In this document: positions 49,568 to 62,509 of the stretch, in pieces
Numbering within the stretch: the stretch's first letter is position 1
Layout: each line of letters opens with the position of its first letter
Assembly (NCBI GenBank): GCA_002633005.1
Contig: NMRA01000637.1
Location: 129,317 to 193,316 of the forward strand
Length of the DNA: 64,000 nucleotides
Direction of reading: 5' to 3'
Source of the DNA: Phoronis australis
Taxonomy: Eukaryota > Phoronida > Phoronidae
Notes under the pieces: generated by a model
Seen by the model: the letters and a program-made list of their open reading frames with translations, nothing else
The model's database searches: none
Told to the model about the DNA's origin: nothing
Made by a program: the position numbers and the translations under genes

Positions 49568-51079
49568 ATAGTCGTGTTGCTTTCACCAAGGAGTCCTTGC
49601 TTTCACTGCAAGGATGTGCCCGGTTTTCCCGCGTTTCTATCAAGCTATTACTCTCTTGTGGCCGCCGTTTAGTGAGAGCACGGACGAAGACAGGTACGCG
49701 CTTCAATTTAGTGAAAACAGAAACGCTTATATTTCTGCTGCGATATGAACAGTCAGCATTTTCGCTTCGCGAAGGATAAAGGTATCCATTTGCTGGGAAT
49801 AACAGCACAGTGCAAGAACCTCACAGTGTGCCGAAGTGTCGAGCTAAGCGCTTAGCATCGAAGGCCAATGAAAAATAATGATTGCATCACCTGACGACAG
49901 GAAAGCTCTGTCGTTGGCCCATTCTTACCGAATGTTGGCCTACTATAATAACGTACTTGATTGTATAAAGTGGCTTTCGTCCCCGAAACGTTCAAACGCA
50001 AATAGATGTTCAAGTAGCAAAATTAAAACATCGCCACTAGTACGTCTGCTTTAAAAATGTTACTTGAATATCCGTATTTGTTTATTTTGTGCAATGGTCT
50101 AAAACAATCATATATACATTTTCGGAAATATACCTTTTTATCTCAAGTGCTTCACAAATGCTTACCGGTACTCAGACTGTCGACTAAGGCATTCCTCAGA
50201 GGTCGATACCACTAGCGTACCCCCTTTTTAGTACAGGGGGAATACGTAGATAAGCCCACACGATGACACACCTATGGACGTTTATTTGGAAGTATGCCAA
50301 ATACACGCCCATGGGTGTTACAACTTGTGGTGACAAGTGTCCTGACAGTGGGGTGTTTATTTGGAAATTTTCCTCTTAAAAGCCCACTCAGCGTCAACGT
50401 TTTGTCGCAAATTCAGTTCTGTGGAGCTTTTATCATTTATAAAAACGAACAAGGTGTTGACAAAGAATGCAAAAAATTAAAAATCCAGTTTTAAGTAAAA
50501 GAGTGTCCAGTCAAGTAAACCTATGGCTTTCTGTTTACAAGACCCCTTTTCTGAATAAACGCCCGGGTGTTTAATTGGTGTACCTAAAACGCCTGAAAAT
50601 TATCATTTTTTGATAACACGCTCATGGGCTCATCTATGCAAATTCCCGGTATTTAATAACCTGATGGTAGCATCGTTGTCCACAACAAATTTTTTACGTA
50701 CATGTATGTGACGACACCGCTTTGTTTGCTGTTCTAAGAAGAGCAACGCGGATCGTTGAAATGCGCCCATGAATGCATTGCAAGTGGTGGGCTGAGAGCT
50801 ATTCCGTGACAACAAACCTGTCTTGAACCCTTTCCGATTTGAGCCAAAAATTTTGTTGAATCCCGTAAATCTCCTTTCGATATTTCACTGCAGTTGGCTT
50901 GGAACTGGTCAAAGCTCTGTGTTGTTGCATACATGTACTTATAATTCTTTTATACTTCAAGGACATTTTTGGAAACAGAAAACATTAGCGATTAAAAAAA
51001 GAAACTCTACGGTTGCATAGGCTGGCTTCTAAGATCGTTGAGTTTTGAGCTAAGCTTTTTATGGAATTATGACAGGTAC

Positions 51080-51160
51080 AGTGTCTACAGTGGATCTCGA
51101 ACTCAGGTTGCACGAGCGACAGTCAAGCATCTTAACCATTCAGCCAAGGGGCAATTGCTG
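51080..51160 (-). repeat. tRNA-derived SINE head (block copy 3)
   Basis: On the minus strand TGGCTGAATGGTTAAG (A box side, about 51146-51131) and GAGTTCGAGATCC (B box, about 51104-51092) resemble a Ser/Leu-type tRNA more closely than the copy at 10645 does. The ends do not form a clean acceptor stem. Confidence 0.5.
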
Positions 51161-51498
51161 GTTAGCAAGCCACTTGAGAGACTTTATCTGACTGTACACG
51201 TAGTCACAACCGGAAGTCACGCTTCACAACAATTTGAATATTTTGTTGTGTCTAAGAGCCTAAGAAGACTTAAATAATCTGTTCGTTCTTTTAAGATGAC
51301 GGTTGTCATTATTGGGTTGCAATTTACAGCAGATCACAGGCACCAATCTCAAGCCGGACACAGAAGGAGCTGCTTCACCAGTCTGTGCACCATTGCAGTC
51401 AGCGACAGCATGAATCCAAATCCCACTGCCATTGCCCATCATCTGTACAACTAATTGTTAGACACTGAGGGATTGCAGTATAAAATGATCACTTACTT

Positions 51499-51540
51499 CA
51501 GTGGCGGATCTAGGATACCATAAGGGGGGGCCAAGATGTT
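51499..51540. mobile_element. hAT-like terminal sequence fragment
   Basis: CAGTGGCGGATCTAGG followed by a G run, the duplicate of the one at 11075. The opposite end was not found. Confidence 0.3.
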
Positions 51541-53235
51541 GCCTGGTTGCCTAGGGAATTGGGCACAGACGGCCCGAAAGTTGCGGGAGCTGACGATGTG
51601 GACCTGGTGTTGCTAAATTCTATCGGAGGACTAAAAAAAATTAAAGAAATAAAAACCGAAACACGATTCCGCTGCGCCCTGCACATAAGGGCACACCTGT
51701 TTAACTTTTTATATGAATCTCTTTTCATGAGCACAATGTTCTTTGGAAAAATATAACTCCGGAACATTCTCATTAGACTTCTTGTGGTGTTCGAATTGAC
51801 TTTTACAAATGTTTTCAGTTTTCCAAGATAATGTTACAACTGAATCCCAGTCGTTTGCATACAGACGCATATAAGCTCATAGTTATGTGCAAACGGCCAT
51901 TGGGCAGCAAGACGGTATGCCGATGAACAACATTACATTAAAATACCGAAGTCACCTTATTTAAAATCTGGTCAATCATGTTACAAGTGATAGGTCAGCT
52001 AGGGGATAATGTTAATCATAGTTTAGGGTGATGAAATTTTTTCTCCTTGTGATATCAGTGTGTCGGTTTTTAGCAATGCAAAAACATTTTGAAAAGTTTA
52101 TCAAAGCGTAAATTTTAGTTCAATTATACTCTTTGTGTTGTACTTGATTCATTTTATTTGAAATCCTTGTACAACACTGTATCAAAATCAAGGCATCCTC
52201 CTTTTGGTGTTGTTTCAGCTACTGTTTCTTCTTTAGAAAACAACAAATCATATTTCTGTCTGCTTTAATCGGTAGGATGCCTCGTATTCAATGGATATCT
52301 AGTAGTATTCAAAATATTTGAAATTACTTGTAACATATTAACTCTGTAAGAGTCGTGTCTTATTTCCAAAAATTAGGCCTAGCCAGCCTCTGTAACATAA
52401 TAGACTATATAAGTTGGACCGTCAGGTCCCTGTAAGTGTCGCAGTCAATGCTGCAGTCCCTATTTCTGCTATAAGATAACGATGAAAAAATACATGCTTG
52501 TCCAATAGCGAAGAGTGGCAAGAAGTTCCAGGATTTTATTTCCGTCTGTCCTGGCCCATTGTGGTCATTCATTTAGACTGCATGTTTATAATCATAGTGT
52601 CTTATTGTGTATTGTAGCAAACTGCAACACCAAAATTATGCTCATCCAGATTCCGCATTGACATTACGGCTTCCACTTTCTTGTTGTACATGTACATGTA
52701 ATAGTGAAGACAGGGCATCGGTTCACTGTCCTGACATCTTTGAATGATCCACTTGATCGAGTCATGAAAATATGTCCACTGTGCCAATGTGACTGTAACG
52801 CTTCAGGTTGACCATAACAGGACAATTTATGTGGTTTGCTGCTTCAAAGTGAGAAAATACGCAAAATACTATGACGGGAACAGTGTGGGTCAAAATGACC
52901 GTAATGGGACAAGACGAGTCCCGTTATGGTCACCTTGGACTGTTATGGTCACCGTCGGAAATTGGATCGTTCTATGACGTCAGAACATTTGCCAACCTTC
53001 ACAGTTGATCAGCCATCTTTTGATCACTTGATATATGGTACAGTGAGATAAAAATATTTAAATAACAGGTCTACCAGTGAAATCTATATTGACTTTTCCG
53101 TCTGTTATAGTTGATTTTATTGAAAAATTACTTAAAGTGTCTTGTGGATAGCCAAAGATCGAGAAAAGAACTCAATCAAAAAAGAGTAGTCAGATTTCAT
53201 GCGAATTCACTTTACGAGCTCACCAGTATCCTCAG

Positions 53236-53559
53236 GGTTTCCTGTGACATCACTTGAGCGGATGAAAAGATGCCTGCACGTGACTTTCATTCTGCATAGG
53301 CCGAAAGAACTAAAATTCCTCCAAGACAAGTTTCCTGTATTAGGAAGGCTAGTGATGTAGGTTTTAAATTAATGTTGTACATTCATTAATTACAATAATA
53401 ATCTGAAATTTTTGTAGTTTATTTGGTAGGACTTTGTTGAAGTAAAAAGTACCATTTTTATTTGCTTCAGGGATTTCCTACGGCTTCGAGCTTATGGCTC
53501 TACACGAAAGCCCCCGGCCAACAACGCCTTCGCCCTTCTGTGGACAAGGTGGCCAGTAG
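53236..53559 (+). CDS. two conserved exons of an unrecognised gene, copy 3 (partial)
   Basis: Exon A (53236-53356, 121 nt) and exon B (53471-53559, 89 nt) have the same lengths and borders as 13890-14213. The exons join in frame; the split codon gives M here instead of R. Only a few amino acids differ (L to V, R to H, L to P, T to A). The peptide is rich in basic and hydrophobic residues (LKFLQDKFPVLGRLV, NNAFALLWTRWPV) and exon B ends at GTAAGG, so further exons are expected to the right. I could not identify them or the protein family. Confidence 0.55.
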
Positions 53560-53616
53560 GTAAGGAGCTGGTCAGAATTATTGAAAACGTGTAGGCCTAA
53601 AACAGGAATCTGGAAA

Positions 53617-56600
53617 TGAAATCTGGAAACTGAAGGAACGCATGAGCCCTCATATTGCGTCAATTAAATGTACACTTTTGTGTGGTCTTCAAATCAGCAT
53701 CTATTTTGTGATTGTATAAACGTATAAAATTTTCTCCAGAAGTCTACCTTTTTACTCAAGAACACCATTTTACAAAAAGCTGGGTTGTTATTCAAGGTCA
53801 ATCAACGATATTAAATTTGAAGAATCACTGAACGGCGGATTAAAGGGGGGGGGGGACGGAGCGCGCCACCCTGTCAACTCTTCTCCCTTAGCAGCTGCAC
53901 TGAGCTATAGCTACCATAAGCCAGAGAAAAATGAAATAAAGCATTGCAAATGTGCCCAAGATACCCAGAAGCTTACTTCAAGCTTGAAAGCCAGAAATTT
54001 TCTGTCTGCATTACACCCCTTTGAAAATGTTTCTCCTAAAGAAAATAATAATAAATAACGGTAACAACGGATTCCAAACTGACAGAATACCCACCATTTG
54101 GGGTTAAGTAGGAGGATACTTCCCTCCTTTGTTTCGACATGACGACTTTGCGCTTTGAACTGCAGGATTTGTGCTTTTCTTGCAGCGAATTTTGTATTGA
54201 GGTATGTTTAGACGTATCTACGAACTTAACGAACACGGTCACTGCATAGAGAGAGAGGGACGGAGGGAGGGAGGGAGGGTGTGAGAGAGGGAGGGNGATA
54301 TGAATAACTAGTATTGGCAAAAGCTTACTTACATGCCTATGATTCAATATTGAAGTTTTAGTGGGTGTATTATTTCGGAAGATTAATCTAAAACTGTGTT
54401 AGTCAACGTTCGGCTTTTTGGAGGTTTTACAAGTTTTCATTGTGTTTTAAGAGATTGCAGGTGTATTGGTTACTCTGGTGGTGGAGTGCTTTATTGTACT
54501 ATTATCTTATATAGGGAATTCCGTTGTCTCATTGAGAATTGGTAAATATAAAGCATTTTTGAGAGATCAATTTTGACTTTTACTGTCAGACTGGGCACAA
54601 GGGTAAGCATAAGCACCAGTACCCAATTAGCATCTGGTGGAAGTAGAATCCGTCTCACACTTGAATTGGAGGGGCTTGTGTGTGTTTCAAGGAACATGTT
54701 GGTACTGTCTTCTACTTGTTGTTTAATCAATATAGCCATTCTCAATGTAATACGTATTTTGAATTTGCAGCCTACACAGTGGAACAACACGCCTCTTCGA
54801 AAATTGACAGCTAATCAAAAGGTTCACTTATTAACGTAATAGAACGAAATGAGACTTTTTTCCCAGTTTGTGTAAGTCTTTGAAGGGAAATTTACCCACA
54901 ATGTTCACCGCTACAACACCTCAAAACCTGGCGAACAGTGCCCAAACCCACTCACTAACATCACAAACTAGATTTATCTTTTAAAACCCGGCGACGACAC
55001 CTAAAAGACCAACTAAATCAACACATTTTAGAAATATAGGATATGACTCCTAAAACTGCTTTATGAGAACTCATAGGACTCCGTTCAGAAACTTTTGAGA
55101 TCTGATGTTCCGAACTTGACCACAACTGAAGTTTTTCTGGTGTCGTACATGGTCTTTAATTTATTAGGTTTTGGTCTCATTACATTTGAACAACTAAATA
55201 TACTAAATTACAAGAAAAATTTGACAACAATCATTCATAGCTACCACCGCAAAAACACCCAAAGCATTGATGAAAAAAGAAACCCATTTCGATTCCAAAA
55301 TTGACGAAACCATAATTATTTTGGTAACGTGTGGCACCAAGAATTCACGCAACAAAACAGACAAGTGGGAGAACGGTATCGGAAAATTTCCAAGCGCATT
55401 TGTAGTCGGTGCTACCTTTTTCCACAAGTTCGACATCTAAATTAAGTGTATATTAGTTGTACGATATTTTAGTCAGACAACGGTTTGCTCAGATACAAAT
55501 TGTGTGGTCTAAGGAACCACAGTTGCCATTTCCATTTTTGTATTAACTAACTTTAGTCTAACTTTGCCAGGCTTTGAAGAATTGCCTCTGTAGACCTTTA
55601 GCTGCCAGTTTTCTTGTTTATTCCTAATGGGAGAATATAAGCGACAAAAAACACTCTTTAGTCCACGAGTGAGTCTATGGGAAACGAATTGTGTGTCCTA
55701 AGAACCGCTGTGTGTCAGTGCTCATATAAGCCGACTTTTAAAAAACACTTTCCGATAATTAATGTCTCGCATTCATGCAAAGGGTATTATACCAGTTATA
55801 TAACTCTTTGGTGTTTATACATTTTTGGCTTTTAAGTCAACTCAAAAATTAAAATTCATTTGAATACATTTCTAAGACTGCTATATGTTGCGACAAATAA
55901 CCCCGAAAACATACCGACCGAAGCTCAGTTAGAACGGTCTGCTATCAAATCACCCCCGGCACGGCGCTCTTGTCATTAGCATCAGCCACCACCTCCAACA
56001 GCCACTTCCGTTGCAAATCCCGACATGTACTGCATCTAAAGCCACTGTCTCCACCCGTCACGGCGTGGTTTTGCGCGGTGGAGCTGTTAGGTGTGGTCAC
56101 ACTGTCTGTAGTCAGTAGTGGGTAGTAATACACTTTATTCACGTTACGACAAAAATACAATTAATGCAAATTTACGATTATGGAGACTCTGTGAAGGACC
56201 CGAAGAGCCCGCTGACCACGGAGCCACCAGAGAAAAAAAATACAATGTTACAGATAATCAGAATTGCAATTTTTAGGTGATAATGTAATTTAAAAAGCTA
56301 GTATACGTGAAACGAATTCTACGTTTATGTCCTAACCGGTCAATATTGGACAACTCAACCGGTTTGGGCACCACAGAATCTGCCGGTTCATATCAAAGAC
56401 ACGGTTAACTGAATCGCCTCACGCTGCTGTTATCGCTCTCTATATATAGAGACCCGTCATAACACATTGGGTGCAACAACAGTATTTTTGAATTTTCGCT
56501 TTGAAAGCTTGTGAATAGCATATTTGAATAGTTCGTGAAAAGCACACTTGATTAGGTTTTTGAATTGTGAAAATTGGAAAAGATTTGCTACTTTTACAAC

Positions 56601-57049
56601 CCTAAAACATTTATTTAATATTGCAATATGTTCCTAATTAATTTTGGTGGATGTGCAACTGCAGCCCAATTTCGCAGTCGCAGTAAACCCAAAGTGTAGT
56701 AACTAGTACTCAGGGGTTGTTTTCGCCCCATAGGGTATTTTTCCATAAGGAGAAAGCTTACACCAGAGTCCGAAATCATTATACACTAGGCCTACTAAAA
56801 AATATTGTATATTTTGTTATGCAACTCAATATTTTTCATGTTTCAAGAATAAATCTAAATTTCATCTCAATGTCATGAAAACCAACATTTAGTAGATAGA
56901 ATGAGATAACAATGCAACTTCTAAGGTGAGATATGAATGGACTACTTTGAATTAGGTCAGGTCAAACATTGCCATTTCGCTTGTGTAGATTGCCCGTGTC
57001 ACCGCAAGCAAACGGCGAAGTGTGAAATGAAAGTGAAAAGAAAATGATC
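53617..57049. other. spacer without recognised gene
   Basis: It contains a GGGA/GA-rich low-complexity run (54248-54298) interrupted by an N at 54296. A minus-strand frame at 55945-56160 with a CSTCRD motif has no other support. The region could hold later exons of the plus-strand gene ending at 53559, but none is convincing. Confidence 0.35.
54248..54298. repeat. GA/GGGA simple repeat with an N
   Basis: Runs of GAGA and GGGAGGGA. The N at 54296 lies inside the repeat, so its true length is uncertain. Confidence 0.85.
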
Positions 57050-57054
57050 AACAT

Positions 57055-57690
57055 TTAATTTTGAACGTGAGAGCTTTTTATTTTAACACAATCAGTACTC
57101 GATCGGTCCACCATTGGCTCGTACATGTATGCATGACGCAAATCTACATCACAAGATGCTGGGTGACGGTATGAGCGCGAAGAGGTCTTTATATTATCAT
57201 CCATGTCAGTACACAGAGTGTGGGTAGGTATGGCAACTGGATTAAGAATGTTGTCGATATAACGTCTGGAAGTTGAACTGCCCTCAATGACCACAAGCCT
57301 GGTGTTTGCTCCGTGACTGATGCCAGTCGACACCACGACACTCCCGCCATGAAATGAATGCCGTCTGGTGGCGATTTCACGCAAAACTAGCATTTGTTCG
57401 CCACGTCTTCACCAGAATTGAACTCAGCCATTGTTCTTGCGTGAACAAAAACGAGATTCATCTGCAAACACCACAGAATTCCACTGCTGTCTGGTCCAAC
57501 TTTGAGGATGAGTGCACCATCTGCGTCGACATCATCGCGGGACATCGATGGTACATTTCTTGATTTGCGCGCGCAATCTATTGCGTATTGTCTGGCATGA
57601 AATTCGCTGTCCTTCATCCACAAGGATCTGTGACTGGGTTTCTTTAACAGTAAAACCGATATCTCTATAGCCAAGCCGGTTGTCTCTCTT
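57055..57690 (-). pseudogene. Tc1/mariner-like transposase relic
   Basis: Read on the minus strand, one frame near 57490-57430 gives QQWNSVVFADESRFCSRKNN, the strand with the first catalytic D of Tc1-type DDE transposases. A stop follows. The next conserved part, GGSVVVSTGISHGANTRLVV and RRYIDNILNPVAIPT (about 57350-57225), lies in another frame and corresponds to the central catalytic fold. The second D block (usually QQDNARPH) and the last E/D are lost. No terminal inverted repeats were identified. Confidence 0.75.
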
Positions 57691-58382
57691 CAAGAAATAT
57701 GTCTTCTTGAATAGCTAACAGCATACTTATTGTATTTGAAGTTTCCCGATTTCAGCTTGACCTAATTAGCACAGCGTGCGCCTTGAAAGAGTTGAGAGGC
57801 GCGAGTGCGTCACAATGTTGGGTTCTCAATTAAGGGAAACAGTTCCTGAATTAGTGTCTAGTATCATCAATGTATTCATCATACAACACAGATTCTGAAG
57901 AGTTCTGACAAATAAAATGTACACAAAAATAAGTAATAGATGAAGGCTAGTAATTTGTGAGATAACTAAAAAGACATTAATGGTATGTGCACAACAGTTC
58001 AAAACTTACAATTCAAAATCACCAGCGGTACCAAGGACGGGACAATGGTGGCTAAATACAAATGGCAAACGGAAGACGACAAAAACATTCAGCTGAGGAC
58101 CGCACACCATACCTGTGACAAATGCCTGCGTGTCCAGATAAACGTCCTGGCCAGAGGCAAATTTAACAGGCAATAATTATGCAATTGGTTAGGAGTATGA
58201 AGGTGTGTAGGCGGGTGCGGGAACGTGGAGGAATGAAAGTCATTGCTGGCGACCGAAACTGGTCGTGTGACCGCTTACTATATAAGGAAATGACGTCCTG
58301 ACACCCTAAATATAGAAACATTTATGTGTCACGCTTCCGCTGATATTCAACTCCTCCTCAGCATCAAATGAGGACAGATCCA

Positions 58383-58517
58383 TCACTCCATCGCAAAACC
58401 GTTGACTAATCTCAGAAGCAAGTCGCAGTAGTCCCCGGATGTGTCGGCCTTAATCCATTTGTCAAGAGACCGGCCATACAGCGAGAGGAACGCCTCCTTT
58501 ACGTCCACCATATCAAT
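58383..58517 (-). CDS. annexin, last coding exon (end of repeat 4)
   Basis: The exon starts after an acceptor TTCATTTCAG and encodes IDMVDVKEAFLSLYGRSL, then IKADTSGDYCDLLLRLV, and stops at 58383. This is the second half of a fourth annexin repeat: the E-I-D-M junction, the YG-SL motif and the acidic residue in SGDY are typical. It joins in phase 0 to the exon ending at 62510 (HCE + IDMVD). Annexins bind acidic phospholipid membranes in a Ca2+-dependent way. The short C-terminal extension NGFAME is unremarkable. The particular annexin subfamily cannot be assigned. Confidence 0.92.
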   Translation of the reverse strand: MDMVDVKEAFLSLYGRSLDKWIKADTSGDYCDLLLRLVNGFAME

Positions 58518-59198
58518 CTGAAATGAACCAAATATTTGTGAAGTTGGAATATGGTTGTTGTAAACACTTGTAAAGCACAGCAATGCTGGTCACGTGAACT
58601 GTTCACTGACATGAGGTGGAACCTACGACCTGACTATGCAACCTATAGAGAGTCTGGGATGCCTCCTCTAGGTGTGGCTATTGATAATCTAATGTCTGGA
58701 CACGATATTCAAGCACGCAAAAGGTATACCCACTCATCCAAGGCTTTACCGCAACCAGGTGGCGGTTTGTCGCTTTATCGCATTTACTTGTAATTGAAAC
58801 TTCATTTGGGCAATCAGCCTCAGGTGAAATTTTGTGTTCAGTGTAAAGAATTTTATAATTATTGGCCTCATAATCACCCATTGTAACCTTTTCCGTAACA
58901 TATGTCAGAGAATCGGGGGAATATGTGCATGATTAAATCAAGATCGCCAATCCAATAGTTGAGTGAAACAGATTGATTAAACTTTATGTCATTTCATTTA
59001 CATGTAATTTGATTTAGTGCAGTGCAGTTTTTTATCTATGTGAACGTGTTTACTTGAGTGAACTTGTCAAATATCCTAGTGTACAACAAACTTACAAACT
59101 ATAATGAACACTAACTCAGACTACCGTTTTAACACTAGGAAAATACGATTCTTAGAAACTATTAATAAACACTTCAATCTAAATCACTCTAAAATATT

Positions 59199-60835
59199 TT
59201 AAAGGAGAATGCCACCCGATTTAATTAGTCTTTTTACCATCTTAATCAGTCTATATCTACATCGCCTCTTATACGGTCGACCTCACATTGCCGAGAGGTG
59301 TCGCGTTAACCTGTGAGGAAGGTGAGAAACGACACAGCGACGTCAGTGGTTCGTCTGCAGAGCGAATGCCGCTATATTGCGGTGCATCGTTTCCGCTTGT
59401 CCGAACTATGAAGATGCGAAGAAAGCGGGTATATCGTTTTTTCGACTTCCTCGAGAGCCCGAAATGCTCAGGAAGTGGCTCGCAGTAGTGAAGAATGAAA
59501 GGTACGCTGTTAATGGCGAGTATGCGGCCGTGAAACATCTCCGTGTCTGTGGCCGCCATTTCGTCGACAGTGATTTCTCTGACGAATTCCGGCTTACCAA
59601 AGAACTATCCATACGTTCCGTTGCCTGTGCATGTTCACGGCGCCTCACTATTATTTCTTGATCAGTGTATTCCGGTTCGAACTGACAGCATGTGAAACTT
59701 AACGATCCGACCCGCGAAATCTTCGTCGGATGAGCTCTTGACTAAGTCGGTAAGAATTCGCGCCGGGCGAGTTGCCATGTAGATGTTTATCATTCTGCGT
59801 TCTGTTTCAAAATGAATTATCCTCATCCTAAAATGATCTTAACCAATGCTTATATGAAACTGAAACAAACCCTGTCTCATTAGATACAATTTGTAATGCC
59901 TTGGAGTGCTCGTGAGTGCAAATGTTTTAAGAAGCCAACAATGAATAAACCACTGTGTTACCGGCTTCTGATGAATGCAACAAAGGAAATTGACCGGCCA
60001 CCGAGGCCGTGTGAGCGCATGCTAATTCGGAGTTTGCTGACAGAAAGCTGTTGTGAAACAATTACTCGATTTTATATGCTATGGTCACATGTTAGGGGAA
60101 TCTTTATTTAGAAATACAAATACATTATTCAAATCATTGTTGCTGTACAAACCTTGGCCCTGACGGTCTGTGGAAGGGTAACTCGACTTCGCGGCCCCCG
60201 ACAAGTAGATTTTTAGTTTCGTGGCTAATTCACATAAACAATTTCGTGCACATTATTTTTTGGCTCACTATTATAGTCTTTTCATGACTGGAGGTTTAGT
60301 TTCCAACTCAAGCTGGTTCATGTTCGCGCCAGTGCCGGCGGCCGCGACGGACGGGTTCCGGGCGAGCCACTGGCCGGGATAACAAGCGTTTTGTGTGTTT
60401 AGAACAATCACTAGTATAAACAACAAAGATATAGGTTCTCCTGTCTGTATTTCATGGAATTTTGAATTTACATGTATCTCCGAACAGACCCCAAACTCCT
60501 GCTCCGGACCTTGGTAAATTGCCGAACTTTGAAGGCTACGGTGTGTCCAGTAAATTCGTTTTTATAAGGACTCGGTGTATTTTTACGGGTTTTACATCGA
60601 AGTTTGATGATTTATTGGTGTTAAACGATGAATTGAAGCGATAAGCTGACACCACTAACCCGTGTTGTGAACTGCTCAGACTGCATGTGAAACCAATTAC
60701 GTCACTGGATAATTTCAACACCTCCGTCTATCGTCAGATGTCAGGTAACGCAACCGAACGTGCCGTTATCGAGTAGAACTACTCGATCTAAATTGATACA
60801 AAATAGGTTGTTTTTTGGGTGGCATTCTCCTTTAA
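59199..60835 (+). mobile_element. Kolobok-like DNA transposon copy B, non-autonomous
   Basis: The element (59203-60831) starts AGGAGAATGCCACCC and ends GGGTGGCATTCTCCT, a perfect 15-bp terminal inverted repeat. TTAA lies outside each end (59199-59202 and 60832-60835). It shares both ends and several interior blocks with copy A but is about 300 bp shorter. It carries an open THAP-domain frame and no visible DDE domain. It sits in the annexin intron, opposite to the gene's direction. Confidence 0.78.
59374..59661 (+). pseudogene. THAP-domain protein fragment in Kolobok-like copy B
   Basis: The frame encodes a nearly complete THAP zinc finger: RCIVSACPN (C-x4-C), FFRLPREPEMLRKWL (invariant P and W), then VCGRHFVDSDF (C-x2-H). 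The expected ATG is ATA at 59374, so no in-frame ATG precedes the domain. After the domain the frame runs about 25 codons to a stop. In intact Kolobok-type transposases a THAP domain is thought to bind the element ends. This copy is a fragment. Confidence 0.8.
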
Positions 60836-61355
60836 GGAACGAATGAATAACACGTAGTCCTGAAAAGGACTGTTGGGTTGAGTCGAATTATACACAAAAT
60901 TCACAAAAAATCGCAACGTCTATCAACGTCGAAGGCTGTCTGCCTGATTAGCCTGCCCGCAATGTAAACAATTCACATGACTGTTTAAACCAGCGCTACC
61001 CAGTGTTAGCGAAGCGGGGGTATTACACACAGCGCCACCTGTTTGCGGTAAAGCCTTGGATGAGTGGGTACCTTTTGCTTCATTGGACGGTGCTAATGAT
61101 ATAAATCCCCTCTTTTAACACAGATCACTAGCTGTTCATCAGTTTGGGAAGGTTTGTCAGCTAAGGACATGACCAGCACTATCTTAGGGGGCGATATTTG
61201 ACTGCAAGACAATCTTGAAAGACATTTGCCGCAGCTAAAGCTTACTGAGCATGGTGCGTGTATTCTAGTAGCATGACCCGCTTATCAGAAAAACAAAGCT
61301 TTTTAAGGGAACACCTGACTGTAGAAAGTAACGGAATAATTCATGGTTCTGTTAA

Positions 61356-61457
61356 GCCATGATATCAGTGTAGCCATGATATCAGTGTAGCCATGATATC
61401 AGTGTAGCCATGATATCAGTGTAGCCATGATATCAGTGTAGCCATGATATCAGTGTC
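61356..61457. repeat. 17-bp tandem repeat, six units
   Basis: The unit GCCATGATATCAGTGTA is repeated six times, the last with a final C instead of A. Each unit contains the palindrome TGATATCA. It lies in the annexin intron. Confidence 0.97.
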
Positions 61458-62338
61458 ACCATGCCAATAAACTGCAACGGAAATAATGATATCACTGGTT
61501 GTTATTTTCATTTCACTAGTGATGTCATCCATGATGATGTATCCCTCAAGTTTTGATTAATTCTTAGCATAAAACACACCAAAAACGTTCATAAAATTGG
61601 TGGAGTAAGCGAGTCAACAATTTACTTGCTAAAAATCAACTTTAGTGATGAAAGTCACATTTGCAGGATGAGCATTTGGGTTTTCAATACCAAAAACTTA
61701 CAAATATGCTATCAGTAGTGCATTTTCGGTAAAAATTACCTAAGGAGAGACACCAAGGTGTTTCTGGCTTCAATTACTTTTCATGTCACAAAGTAATTTG
61801 GCAATGAAATGAGTTCCTGATTTTGTCAAAAAACAAAACACCAGGCAAGCAATAACCTGGTTCCCGTGTCTGACTCAAAGTCTTTTTTGACATTTCCCAT
61901 TCTACTTCCGTGTGAATTCACAATAAGTGTGTTATTATGAACTCAGGTATACATGTAGCCATTGATTTATCGTGGGTGACTAACCACAGTATCAAAACTA
62001 ATTTCAAGTTCGCCAAACTCGTAATCTCCAGTTTTCACTGGAGTTCCTAGAACAAGTCTAGGGGTCATCGAGTTCCGAGTAACTCCAGTAAACACTCATA
62101 GTAAACACTACAATAAACTCGAGCATTTTCAGAATGAGAGCTCAAAAACGTTGTAAGTTACATTATTGTAAAAAATCATTTCGTTTTCGTTTTACGCTGG
62201 TAAGTCTGGAGTTTTTCATGAAAATCATAGCACCTCAAAAACAAGTGGAACTTTTTAAAACAATTTCAAACACCATTTTGGAAAGAAGTGTATAAAGAAT
62301 GGTATCTGAAAGGTTCATGTGAATAGGAGCACTTCTTG

Positions 62339-62358
62339 TATTATTATTATTATTATTA
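62339..62358. repeat. TTA microsatellite
   Basis: About six and a half TAT/TTA units. Confidence 0.9.
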
Positions 62359-62509
62359 GGCTGAAATAAACAGTTTAAACAAAAATCCACCAATCTTGAG
62401 ACGTGATGTTCCCACATTAGAAAAATCTGGACATTTTCTAGGGTTCTATATAATCAAGCAAGAACATCAGAGAGGTTGAGGCATTCTACCAATCACATAA
62501 CTGACCTAC

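Larger units (their letters stand above)
40640..53616. repeat. segmental duplication block, copy 3
   Basis: The block is colinear with 451-14270. It includes an intact TRIM-NHL gene, its upstream block, the tRNA-like SINE and the two exons of the unknown gene. Relative to copy 1 it has about 240 extra bp (41520-41764), lacks about 1.07 kb near 51685, and lacks one arm and loop of the 27-bp hairpin near 43796. Unlike copy 1 it continues to the right into sequence that may hold the next exons of the plus-strand gene. Confidence 0.9.
58518..62509 (-). other. last intron of the annexin gene, with insertions
   Basis: The intron is about 4 kb long, with donor GTAGGT below 62510 and an acceptor at 58518. 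It carries the Kolobok-like element at 59203-60831, a 17-bp tandem repeat at 61356-61457 and a TTA microsatellite at 62339-62358. Confidence 0.85.

Noticed and set aside
55945-56160. Minus-strand frame with a CSTCRD motif
   Set aside because: It is short, has no domain match, splice support or paralogue, and was not listed as a gene.
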